Below, piece by piece: positions 1-5,624 of a stretch of DNA of 7,350 nt. The notes under the pieces are model-generated. The model worked only from the letters and a program-made list of their open reading frames with translations, had not been told where the DNA came from and did not search any database. The stretch's first letter is position 1. Each line of letters starts with the position of its first letter. A program made the translations under genes and the position numbers. The DNA lies in the NCBI GenBank assembly GCA_029934735.1, contig JAOZLR010000123.1, positions 1-7,350 on the forward strand. The letters run 5' to 3'. The stretch comes from Bacteroidales bacterium. Its GTDB lineage: Bacteria; Bacteroidota; Bacteroidia; Bacteroidales; JAADJA01.

Positions 1-8
1 GGCAAGCT

Positions 9-25
9 GAAACCTGTAAGGTTTC
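9..25. repeat. Short perfect hairpin at the left edge
   Basis: GAAACC (9-14) and GGTTTC (20-25) form a perfect 6-bp inverted repeat around the 5-base loop TGTAA. No run of T follows on either strand, so it is not a classical intrinsic terminator. It may belong to the end of a gene left of the window. An AAACC-N4-GGTTT hairpin of the same kind occurs at 5929-5942, so this may be a recurring intergenic motif of the genome; that is inference. Confidence 0.45.
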
Positions 26-36
26 TGTGGGGATTA

Positions 37-99
37 GAGTTGGGAGTTATGAGTTGGGAGTTAAGGGTTAGGAGTTTAGAGTTAAGGGTTATGCGTTAG
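37..99. repeat. Degenerate heptamer tandem array, consensus GAGTTAN
   Basis: Nine head-to-tail heptamers can be read without gaps: GAGTTGG, GAGTTAT, GAGTTGG, GAGTTAA, GGGTTAG, GAGTTTA, GAGTTAA, GGGTTAT, GCGTTAG. The first four also read as two copies of a 14-mer that differ only at the last base. The strand is strongly biased (G and T on plus, very little C). Another GAGTTAA stands alone at 921-927 and GGAGTT at 284-289. No open frame crosses it. Such microsatellite-like blocks are common between genes in Bacteroidota; no function is visible. Confidence 0.75.
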
Positions 100-162
100 T
101 ATCTTAATTTCAATATTTGTGTATTTTTTGGCAAGAAATTACAAAATACAAATGATAAAAAA

Positions 163-262
163 CAAATAAATTTCAATGGAAAAATTCAAAAGTCTAAACA
201 GGTTTCGTATTTAATGTTTTGAAAGTTGAGATTTATTTGAAATTTGTTTTTTGCAATTTATC
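163..262. repeat. Imperfect long inverted repeat in AT-rich leader
   Basis: The 14-mer at 163-176 (CAAATAAATTTCAA) pairs with 226-239 (TTGAGATTTATTTG) at 13 of 14 positions. The flanks pair again, with an offset of about seven bases: the A-run and ATGAT at 152-162 lie opposite T-run and CAATTTATC at 246-262. The remaining leader between 100 and 308 has no gene-like frame. The structure could be a weak cruciform or RNA stem with a loop of about 50 bases. Low-complexity AT composition makes chance pairing a real alternative. Confidence 0.4.
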
Positions 263-266
263 TTTT
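237..266 (+). promoter_or_regulatory. Candidate Bacteroidota-type promoter of the kinase-deaminase pair
   Basis: TTG at 237-239 is followed after 19 bases by TATCTTTT at 259-266, which matches the TAnnTTTG -7 element at seven of eight positions. A start site near 273 would leave a leader of about 35 bases before the ATG at 309. The match lies in a T-rich stretch, so chance similarity is possible. Confidence 0.4.
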
Positions 267-308
267 CTGGTTTATCCAGGTTAGGAGTTGTTAGTTTAAA
301 TAAATATT

Positions 309-866
309 ATGTTAATAATAGGAATCACCGGAACACTTGGTGCAGGAAAAGGGACCATTGTGAATTACCTTATCAATGAAAAAGGGTTTGCCCATTTTTC
401 GGTTAGAGAATTTCTGCTAAAAGAGATAGAAAGAAGGGGGCTTCCTCAAAACCGTGATAGCATGGTTGTTGTAGCCAACAATTTAAGGGCAACACATAGT
501 CCTTCGTATATTACTGACAAACTATATGAGCAAGCTGTCAAAACAGGAAAAAATGCTGTTATTGAAAGTATTCGTACTCCCGGAGAGGTTGATTCACTTC
601 GTAAAAAATCAAACTTCTACCTTTTTGCTGTAGATGCCAATCCAAAGATCCGGTATGAGAGAATCAAAAAACGTAAATCAGAGACAGACCATATTGATTA
701 CAACACTTTTATCGAAAATGAAACTCGTGAAATGACATCTGATGACCCTAATAAGCAAAATCTAAAAAGATGTCTTGAGATGGCAGATTATCTCCTCTAT
801 AATAATGATACAATTGAAGAACTGAATAAGCAGGTTCGAGGGATCTTAGAGGGAATGACGAAATGA
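309..866 (+). CDS. P-loop nucleotide kinase-like protein (UPF0200 / dephospho-CoA-kinase-like)
   Basis: This 185-residue cytosolic protein is a small P-loop kinase of the nucleoside-monophosphate kinase fold. Residues 4-9 form the first strand, directly followed by a Walker A loop GTLGAGKGT (8-16; Lys14, Thr16) of the adenylate-kinase style. SVREFLLKE (31-39) sits where these kinases have the NMP-binding helix. VIESIRTPGEVDSL (84-97) matches the 'DGIR..EEV' segment of UPF0200 proteins, although its first residue is Glu86 rather than Asp. RYERIKKR (115-122) is a LID-like arginine-rich helix. The order and length fit UPF0200, a family related to dephospho-CoA kinase with no firmly settled substrate. 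The ATG at 309 lies five residues before the first strand, as is usual in the family, so the start is credible. No Shine-Dalgarno sequence is seen. The deaminase follows 89 bases later on the same strand, which suggests a deoxynucleotide substrate. That is inference; a CoA role cannot be excluded. Confidence 0.82.
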   Translation: MLIIGITGTLGAGKGTIVNYLINEKGFAHFSVREFLLKEIERRGLPQNRDSMVVVANNLRATHSPSYITDKLYEQAVKTGKNAVIESIRTPGEVDSLRKKSNFYLFAVDANPKIRYERIKKRKSETDHIDYNTFIENETREMTSDDPNKQNLKRCLEMADYLLYNNDTIEELNKQVRGILEGMTK

Positions 867-911
867 ATTGGTAAATTGATGAATTATTGAATAGGGGAAT
901 TAATGATTACT
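864..911. repeat. Degenerate octamer tandem array beginning in the stop codon
   Basis: From the TGA stop (864-866) onward the sequence reads as octamers: TGAATTGG, TAAATTGA, TGAATTAT, TGAATAGG, GGAATTAA, TGATTACT, consensus TGAATTRN. It fills most of the 89-base gap between kinase and deaminase. The period (8) differs from the heptamer array at 37-99. The repeat could have grown by slippage after the coding end. No hairpin or open frame is evident in it. Confidence 0.5.
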
Positions 912-955
912 TGTTGTTATGAGTTAAGCATTGTATAGAATAAAACAAAAGGAAG

Positions 956-1462
956 ATGACAGACAAGATGAATAAGCAACACAAATATGTTCGCCCTTCA
1001 TGGGATGAATATTTTATGGGGATGACAAATGCTGTTGCAAAAAGGGCAACCTGCGACAGAGGCAGAGCAGGCTGTGTTATTGTCCACGATAAACAAATTC
1101 TGGTAACCGGCTATGTAGGTTCGCCACGCGGATTACCACATTGTGATGATATAGGGCATCTGATGAAAAAAGTAATTCACGAAGACGGTTCTGTAACCCA
1201 GCATTGTGTTCGCACGGTCCATGCTGAACAAAATGCTATTACACAGGCAGCACGCCGTGGAATTGCCCTGGAAGGCTCTACATTATATGTAAAGATGACT
1301 CCCTGCCGCACTTGTGCTATGCTTATCATCAACTGCGGAATCGAAAGAGTCGTTTGTCAAATGAAATACCACACCGGAAAAGAGTCGGAGGAGATGTTTA
1401 AACAAGCCGGCGTAAAACTTGAGTATTTTTCTGAGGAGACTTTGAAATATGATAATCAGTAA
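956..1462 (+). CDS. Deoxycytidylate (dCMP) deaminase, ComEB-like
   Basis: This 168-residue cytosolic enzyme belongs to the zinc cytidine deaminase superfamily. Family members turn dCMP into dUMP plus ammonia, feeding dTMP synthesis. The active-site motifs are complete: HAE at 89-91 (zinc ligand His89, proton shuttle Glu91) and PCRTC at 116-120 (zinc ligands Cys117 and Cys120). SPRGLPHCDD (56-65) is the insert typical of ComEB/dCMP deaminases and includes His62-Cys63. WDEYFMGM (16-23) is the family N-terminal helix. The usual GYNG is GYVG here (Val54), an exchange in the substrate-binding loop. The start is uncertain: GGAAG at 951-955 touches the ATG at 956, and a second ATG at 968 begins at residue 5. 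Both precede the conserved helix. The upstream P-loop kinase on the same strand suggests joint action on deoxynucleotides. Family assignment is firm; substrate is taken from the family. Confidence 0.93.
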   Translation: MTDKMNKQHKYVRPSWDEYFMGMTNAVAKRATCDRGRAGCVIVHDKQILVTGYVGSPRGLPHCDDIGHLMKKVIHEDGSVTQHCVRTVHAEQNAITQAARRGIALEGSTLYVKMTPCRTCAMLIINCGIERVVCQMKYHTGKESEEMFKQAGVKLEYFSEETLKYDNQ

Positions 1463-1497
1463 CTACCGATCATAGTATTTATATGTGGTACTACGAG

Positions 1498-1510
1498 ACC
1501 TTTGCAAGGT
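1498..1510. terminator. Weak hairpin in the convergent gap
   Basis: ACCTT (1498-1502) and AAGGT (1506-1510) pair around the loop TGC, between the deaminase stop and the end of the minus-strand remnants. It is the only clear dyad in the 73-base convergent gap (1463-1535), so it could help end transcription from both sides. The stem is short and lacks a good T-run, so this is a weak call. Confidence 0.25.
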
Positions 1511-1535
1511 AAAACCAGAATTAGAATTCATAATA

Positions 1536-1758
1536 TCAGTTCCTTACAACCTTCTTTACGAACACCTCTTCTCCGTTATTCACTTTCAAAAAACATACTC
1601 CCTTTGGAAAAGATGAAACATCAATAATCGTTTTTTCCTGTATCACTCCTTCCCACATTTTCAGGGCTAGCAGAATCAACATATACGGTATCGGTTCTGA
1701 TGGTCCAAGACTGACCTTCCAATGGTAATAAAGTAATTACTAATGTTTTTATTTTCAT
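1536..1758 (-). pseudogene. Collapsed, frameshifted T9SS-secreted protein: start plus sorting domain only
   Basis: Reading leftward on minus, an ATG at 1758 opens MKIKTLVITLLPLEGQSW, a start and hydrophobic run like those of the neighbouring DUF1566 proteins (MKAKN..., MKTKI...) but shortened within the signal peptide. It continues as TIRTDTVYVDSASPEN and stops at 1621. In another frame, ending at 1536, the sequence EGVIQEKTIIDVSSFPKG (about 1652-1599) and then FLKVNNGEEVFVKKVV form a good T9SS type A C-terminus. The two parts join only across a frame change near 1650-1670, and the whole central domain is missing. I read it as a third DUF1566-type gene, or another T9SS cargo, reduced by internal deletion. 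A short ATG (1682) could in principle still express 48 residues of the tail, but it would lack a signal peptide. Confidence 0.65.
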
Positions 1759-1831
1759 TGTTTGTAATTTTTTCAGTTGTAAACTCTGCATCTTTTGCCA
1801 CTTCAAAGCCTTTTCCCCAGGATAATTCTAT
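1757..1831 (-). pseudogene. Orphan C-terminal tail of a GH16/coathanger-type protein
   Basis: The minus strand reads IELSWGKGFEVAKDAEFTTE, a close match to the last residues of the intact GH16 protein in this window (ITLDKGFEVAKGTEFTTK, ending at 3519). The DNA also matches: AAAGGCTTTGAAGT and ACAAACAAT occur in both copies at equivalent positions. Nothing of the catalytic domain remains. The fragment abuts the stop codon of the DUF1566 gene on one side (1833) and runs into the ATG of the collapsed gene on the other (1758), as the intact GH16 end precedes the ATG at 3506. It is best explained as debris of a duplicated 'GH16 tail + DUF1566 start' junction. Confidence 0.72.
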
Positions 1832-1905
1832 GTTAAAGAACAAACTTCCCTATCTTTACAAACTTCCTGTTTCTAACCTCCACAATATAAGTCCCTTTTG
1901 TATAC
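1831..1905. repeat. Direct repeat of the paralogue 3' ends (partner 2728-2802)
   Basis: The last 75 or so bases of the two DUF1566 genes are far more alike in DNA than their central domains, including a 23-base identical run (1876-1898 equals 2773-2795). They encode YIVEVRN.KFVK.GKFVL in both. The match begins at the base next to the stop codon. It marks the boundary of the duplicated unit or a tract of gene conversion. Confidence 0.7.
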
Positions 1906-2630
1906 CCCGAAACATCTATCGTTTCCCTGTATTCTTTTCTTCCGGTATTTATTGATTTCTCAAACACGCAGTATCCCTGAATATTATATATGGTTATTGT
2001 TATATTCCCGGGTATTTCTTCCAGTAGAATACTAACCGTACCGTTTGCCCTTCCTGTAGCGATTCTTAACCGTTCCTTTCCGGAAATTGTATTTATTCCG
2101 ACGTATGATCCGGATTCCCTCCTTACACAACAATTACTAAACGTATGATCTTTTTCGGCAATCTCAGTTCCGACACCATTATTTGAATAAACCCCCATAG
2201 CTGTTGTTGCGCTTATTTCCGTACTTGACCATAACAAACCATCTGCGTCAGGATTGGAACTGCAGGCTGCAAACAGCTCCATTTGTGCAGGTAAATACCA
2301 ATCATTATGACCAAATACGGTCAAATTATGGCAATACCCGGCAGCGTATGTCACTCCTCCGTTATCGCCGAGTTGCTCAACAATAGAATTTGTATTGGGT
2401 ATTCCTTCGTATTGGCTTGAAGCTCCGTTGCCTGCTGTAATGTCTATATCCGGTCCCCAGATACTGTAATCAAAAGGAGAAATGGGATTATTGGGTAAAG
2501 CGACAAATTCCATTTCGAATAAAGAATCCTCATATTGATATTCGTAACTGAAGTAAACCGTATCCCACATCTGGGAATATCCCGTTAACCCCATTAAAAC
2601 CGTAAGTGTAAAAATAATTTTTGTTTTCAT
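1833..2630 (-). CDS. Secreted DUF1566-domain protein with T9SS-type C-terminus (paralogue B)
   Basis: A 265-residue secreted protein. Residues 1-20 are a signal peptide with probable cleavage near YSQ. Residues about 57-172 form a DUF1566/Lcl C-terminal-like domain: ITAGNGA (64-70), PNTNSIVEQLGDNGGVTYAA (78-97), DWYLPAQMEL (110-119; compare the family's DWRLPT..EL) and CCVRRE (167-172). This domain is related in fold to C-type lectin and sulfatase-modifying proteins and is often found on surface proteins; its ligand is unknown. Residues about 196-265 resemble a T9SS type A sorting domain (ITIYNIQG, ISGYTKG-type turn, YIVEVRN, final KFVL), but the usual PNP start is missing. It lies 99 bases after a paralogue and is probably last in the operon. 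The ATG is preceded by AAAAACT, the same start context as the paralogue. The stop is followed at once by pseudogene debris. Confidence 0.8.
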   Translation of the reverse strand: MKTKIIFTLTVLMGLTGYSQMWDTVYFSYEYQYEDSLFEMEFVALPNNPISPFDYSIWGPDIDITAGNGASSQYEGIPNTNSIVEQLGDNGGVTYAAGYCHNLTVFGHNDWYLPAQMELFAACSSNPDADGLLWSSTEISATTAMGVYSNNGVGTEIAEKDHTFSNCCVRRESGSYVGINTISGKERLRIATGRANGTVSILLEEIPGNITITIYNIQGYCVFEKSINTGRKEYRETIDVSGYTKGTYIVEVRNRKFVKIGKFVL

Positions 2631-2662
2631 AGTTTTTTATTTTATGGTTATTATTTGTGTTT

Positions 2663-2705
2663 CTTCGGCCTTTACAGCCTGCTACAAAGACACAAAGGCC
2701 TGAAG
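2663..2705. repeat. Hairpin between the tandem DUF1566 genes
   Basis: CTTCGGCCTTT (2663-2673) pairs with AAAGGCCTGAAG (2694-2705), with one bulged base and a loop of about 20 bases. It sits in the 99-base gap downstream of one paralogue and upstream of the next, the widest gap in the array. No T-run follows on the minus strand, so it is more likely an RNA processing, stability or attenuation element than a full terminator. That role is inference. Confidence 0.4.
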
Positions 2706-2729
2706 TCGCACTGAAATTCCTTCACTATG

Positions 2730-3506
2730 TTACAGAACAAACTTTCCTGTCTTTACAAACTTTCCGTTCCTTACCTCCACAATATAAGTCCCTTTCGCAA
2801 AACCGGAAATATCAATCCTTCCCGAGTAACCATCTCCGGTTATCTTTATCTTCCTGTTTTCCATCCGGTTTCCCTGGATATTGTAAATACTTAATTCGTA
2901 TTCTCCGGTTAACCCTTTTATCCTGATATTAACTTCATTATTTGCAGGTTCGGGTATTATTTTCACCTCTTTTATCAGGTTTTCGGAATTTGAGGAATTG
3001 GTTATGTATTCACGTCTTATGCAGCATACCATATAATGATAACTCTTTATATCCGACGAGCCTTCATATGTTCCGTTTGACATTATCATTCTGTAAGCAT
3101 AAACGGAATCAAACTCATAGCTTCCCCAGAAACAACCTATAGGATTGCCGATTGAGTCCTGATTTTTAGCCATTTTATATAGCTCCCATAAAGAAGGTAA
3201 ATACCAGTCTTCATAACCGAATGCAGTCAGGGTATCACATATTTTGGCGGGATATGGAACTCCGCCATTATCTCCGAGTTGCTCAACTATTGCTATTGTA
3301 TTCGGCATCCCATAAGTTTCATTTAATGCTCCGTTTCCGGCAGTAATATCAACCCCGTAAGGACCCCACTCAATACTGTCGGCACTATTAAACGGACAAA
3401 TATAAAGCATTGTTGTATCTCCCCAACTCAATGGATAGGGGGATTGTGATTTAACTGTATGAACGGAAAGTAATAAAATTATGATGAAAATATTTTTTGC
3501 TTTCAT
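2730..3506 (-). CDS. Secreted DUF1566-domain protein with T9SS-type C-terminus (paralogue A)
   Basis: A 258-residue secreted protein, clearly paralogous to the next gene downstream. Residues 1-20 are a signal peptide (hydrophobic IFIIILLL, cleavage near VKS-QS). The DUF1566/Lcl C-terminal-like domain spans about 47-166: ITAGNGA (54-60), PNTIAIVEQLGDNGGVPY (68-85), DWYLPSLWEL (100-109) and CCIRRE (161-166). A T9SS type A-like tail fills about 178-258, opening with VKIIPEPANNEVNI, in which PEPAN replaces the usual PNPAN, then YELSIYNIQG, DISGFAKGTYIVEVRNGKFV. The two domains share long identical stretches with the paralogue, but about half of the central region has diverged. The gene starts 12 bases after the GH16 stop, so co-transcription is very likely. 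A binding role at the cell surface is possible; no catalytic residues are recognisable. Confidence 0.82.
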   Translation of the reverse strand: MKAKNIFIIILLLSVHTVKSQSPYPLSWGDTTMLYICPFNSADSIEWGPYGVDITAGNGALNETYGMPNTIAIVEQLGDNGGVPYPAKICDTLTAFGYEDWYLPSLWELYKMAKNQDSIGNPIGCFWGSYEFDSVYAYRMIMSNGTYEGSSDIKSYHYMVCCIRREYITNSSNSENLIKEVKIIPEPANNEVNIRIKGLTGEYELSIYNIQGNRMENRKIKITGDGYSGRIDISGFAKGTYIVEVRNGKFVKTGKFVL

Positions 3507-3518
3507 AGTTTTTATGTT

Positions 3519-4559
3519 TTATTGTTTGTAAATTTTTGTCGTAAATTCCGTACCTTTTGCAACTTCAAAGCCTTTGTCGAGAGTAATTCCGTCTGTTGCC
3601 CAAACGGAGTGTGAACCGTTGTCGTTTATTACCGCATTGTAAGCATTTCCAAGTCTTACCGTATGCCAAACCCTATAGTCGTAATTAGACCAGTCATCGT
3701 AAAAATCGAAATTTATGTTATCATAATTAAGGTTATAAATCCGGATATAGTCACACTGTAACACTTTCGGGAAGGGAGGCTGTGCCTCTTTATTAACCCA
3801 GTTCACAATCCAGAGTAACCAATGGTCTATCGGGGCAAGGTAATCTTCAACACAATCCTCATCATAATCAAGATCCTCAATGAAATGATTATTAACAAAA
3901 AGGTTGTATTTTTTCGGCAGCCACTCCAGACCAAATATATACCAATGGGTAGAATCAATATTTGCCGTATCAATGTACATCTGACCTCCGTACTGCGCAT
4001 TAATGTGATAAATATTAGAGTGCAAATTCTTTGTAAAATACTCAAATTCATCAATTTCACGATATCCGAGTGTTCCGCTATAGCCAGTAATACCCCAGAA
4101 TGAAGTACAAAGGTTAACATCGAAAGGCAATTTTACCTTTACCTCATAATATCCGTATGTCATATCAATGTCATCGTTCTTTAGTATGGCAGCAGTATAT
4201 AAAAATGTATCAGGTGGAATTTCTTGTGTAATAAAGGTGTCGTTTTTCAAATAAAGATTCAAAATACCATTGTTAAGTTCCCAATAAGCGGTGCTGTCGC
4301 TAAAACCGTTATCGGCATTGTTATTTGAATAACCGTCGTGAATGTGCCACCCGTTATCTGGGAGGAAATCCAACTCGGTACTGCTTGTACTGTCATAGCC
4401 CCATCCCATAGTACTAATAGTCACCAGGGAAGCCACCGGGAATAAAGGAAGATAACAGGTGTCCGGTACAGTCAGACAAGAGTCTTTTTGTGCAAAGATA
4501 TTATTCATAGCAACACCAAAGATACACAAAACCGATAAAAAAGTCAATAGTTTTTTCAT
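3519..4559 (-). CDS. Secreted GH16 family glycoside hydrolase with 3-coathanger-like tail
   Basis: A 346-residue exported enzyme. Residues 1-24 are a signal peptide (cleavage near FAQ). The GH16 jelly-roll domain covers about 50-276: YTAAIL (121-126), YGYYEVKVKLP (135-145), the catalytic motif EIDEFE (168-173; nucleophile Glu168, Asp170, acid/base Glu173) in the beta-bulge ExDxxE form, HWYIFGLEWLPKKYNLFVNN (205-224) and CDYIRIYN (269-276). All key residues are present. The family cuts beta-1,3/1,4-glucans or galactans such as agar, porphyran and carrageenan; the substrate is not readable here. Residues about 285-346, ending ITLDKGFEVAKGTEFTTKI, resemble the 3-coathanger stack module seen at the ends of Bacteroidota secreted proteins. 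Unlike its neighbours it has no T9SS sorting domain, so it may be periplasmic or released otherwise. AGGAAG lies only two bases before the ATG. It is 11 bases after the upstream gene. Confidence 0.88.
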   Translation of the reverse strand: MKKLLTFLSVLCIFGVAMNNIFAQKDSCLTVPDTCYLPLFPVASLVTISTMGWGYDSTSSTELDFLPDNGWHIHDGYSNNNADNGFSDSTAYWELNNGILNLYLKNDTFITQEIPPDTFLYTAAILKNDDIDMTYGYYEVKVKLPFDVNLCTSFWGITGYSGTLGYREIDEFEYFTKNLHSNIYHINAQYGGQMYIDTANIDSTHWYIFGLEWLPKKYNLFVNNHFIEDLDYDEDCVEDYLAPIDHWLLWIVNWVNKEAQPPFPKVLQCDYIRIYNLNYDNINFDFYDDWSNYDYRVWHTVRLGNAYNAVINDNGSHSVWATDGITLDKGFEVAKGTEFTTKIYKQ

Positions 4560-4570
4560 AACTTCCTGCT

Positions 4571-5530
4571 TTAATCGGTTAATATCATCTTTTTAGTATC
4601 CACTTCGGTTCCGTTGGCAACAAGTGTGTAGAAGTACATTCCCGGCTTGAGTTCTCCTTCGTTTATTGTTACGCTCCCGTTTCCCGTACCTGCTATGTCG
4701 TATGTTTTTAATAGTGTTCCCTGCAAATTGAAAATATAGATTGCAGCATCTATTACTTCACTTGAAAGGTCGTATTTTATTGAAGTGCTTTTACTGAAAG
4801 GATTGGGTGAGTTCTGAAACAACTTGCAATTAGTTTTCAAATTTTCATTTGTTCCCGATTGGTTTTTAGGAGTTTCACCGGTTGAGCTTTTGAATGATGC
4901 TCCGCCGTTTATCGAATAGAGGAACTCTATCTCCTTTTGTTGCTGTTTTATTGCCTCAACAAGAACAGGAATAAACCTTGTATAGCTCAAATACTTACTT
5001 CCGGTAGAGTCATCATTGAAAACAACCTGCGGGAATACTGCTTCTATTTGATCAATTACAAAACCGAACCTCTCTTTGGCATATTGCTGTTGAATATATC
5101 CTGGCAATCCGGTTAGAAGACTATCGGGGAGATGATATTTTACCCCGTTTACTTCTTTCAGTTTTGATAAAACATTTACGATTGGTTCAAATCCTTCTTT
5201 ACTTTCCTCGCTTGCTCCGTCTTCCCAAAAATGATAACTGTGTATGCCGTCAAAAAAACCGTTTCCAATTCTGTAATCGTCCATACCTAATTGTAACCAC
5301 CAATCCCGTTCAGGATAAATAACTGGACAACCTTCCAGCCCATCATTCATATCTATATAAAAATCACGCCAGTTATCAAACCTTATAGCTCCTGTTTTTA
5401 TGTCCAAACCGTAAGCCGGTGTGAGGGTTTTGATACCTACGTTTCCATTCTGGTCAACTTTTATCTGTGCAATTGAGAAGATAGAAAGCCCCATAAAACA
5501 AACAATTAAAATAATGCTAATTCTTTTCAT
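4571..5530 (-). CDS. Tail-fibre-type protein with S74/endosialidase-chaperone-like domain and T9SS tail
   Basis: A 319-residue secreted protein and first gene of the minus-strand array. Residues 1-21 are a signal peptide (IFSIAQ). VDQNGNVGIKTLTPAYGLDI (25-44) matches the GNVGIGT.TP..LDV lead-in of tail-fibre-domain proteins. Residues about 107-205 resemble the peptidase S74/intramolecular chaperone domain: PIVNVLSKLKEVNGVKYHLP (116-135), KERFGFVIDQIEAVFPQVV (152-170), YLSYTRFIPVLVEAIKQQQK (180-199). The last helix, 187-205, is a likely coiled coil for trimer formation. The SDxRLK-like self-cleavage motif is not recognisable; ASEESKEGFEP stands in its place, so cleavage may be lost. A T9SS type A sorting domain runs from about 236 to 319: CKLFQNSPNPFSKSTSI, YIFNLQG, LKPGMYFYTLV, TKKMIL. 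Family members often trimerise fibres at the surface. Ligand unknown. The ATG follows an A-rich stretch without Shine-Dalgarno. Confidence 0.82.
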   Translation of the reverse strand: MKRISIILIVCFMGLSIFSIAQIKVDQNGNVGIKTLTPAYGLDIKTGAIRFDNWRDFYIDMNDGLEGCPVIYPERDWWLQLGMDDYRIGNGFFDGIHSYHFWEDGASEESKEGFEPIVNVLSKLKEVNGVKYHLPDSLLTGLPGYIQQQYAKERFGFVIDQIEAVFPQVVFNDDSTGSKYLSYTRFIPVLVEAIKQQQKEIEFLYSINGGASFKSSTGETPKNQSGTNENLKTNCKLFQNSPNPFSKSTSIKYDLSSEVIDAAIYIFNLQGTLLKTYDIAGTGNGSVTINEGELKPGMYFYTLVANGTEVDTKKMILTD

Positions 5531-5595
5531 TTTTGTATAATTTTTGGTTAATAAATAAGCTAATAAATACTTTTTCCGATTTTCATTATATTACA

Positions 5596-5624
5596 GCCTT
5601 ATGCAGTGGGTATATGCATAAGGC
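5596..5624. promoter_or_regulatory. Perfect 10-bp hairpin in the operon leader
   Basis: GCCTTATGCA (5596-5605) and TGCATAAGGC (5615-5624) are exact inverted repeats around a 9-base loop. The hairpin lies 66 bases upstream of the tail-fibre ATG and about 180 bases after the predicted promoter. There is no T-run on either side, so a factor-independent terminator is unlikely. It could be an operator, an attenuator or an mRNA-stabilising stem. It is the strongest dyad in the 426-base gap 5531-5956. Confidence 0.55.

Noticed and set aside
37..99. CRISPR-like or telomere-like function for the heptamer array
   Set aside because: Units are contiguous with no spacers and too short for CRISPR. There is no sign of a replicon end, since sequence continues on both sides.
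1496..1511. GAGACCTTTGCAAGGT as a possible insertion-sequence end
   Set aside because: It resembles the ends of some Bacteroidota insertion sequences from memory only. No partner inverted repeat, target duplication or transposase fragment is visible.
1621..1806. Open frame of 61 residues on minus
   Set aside because: Its first 16 codons read the coathanger remnant out of frame. Only the part from the ATG at 1758 looks like a genuine former gene start, so it is treated as pseudogene debris.
3822..4120. Open frames of more than 90 residues overlapping the GH16 gene on both strands
   Set aside because: They overlap a strongly supported GH16 catalytic domain in other frames, have no initiation context of their own and show no family features.
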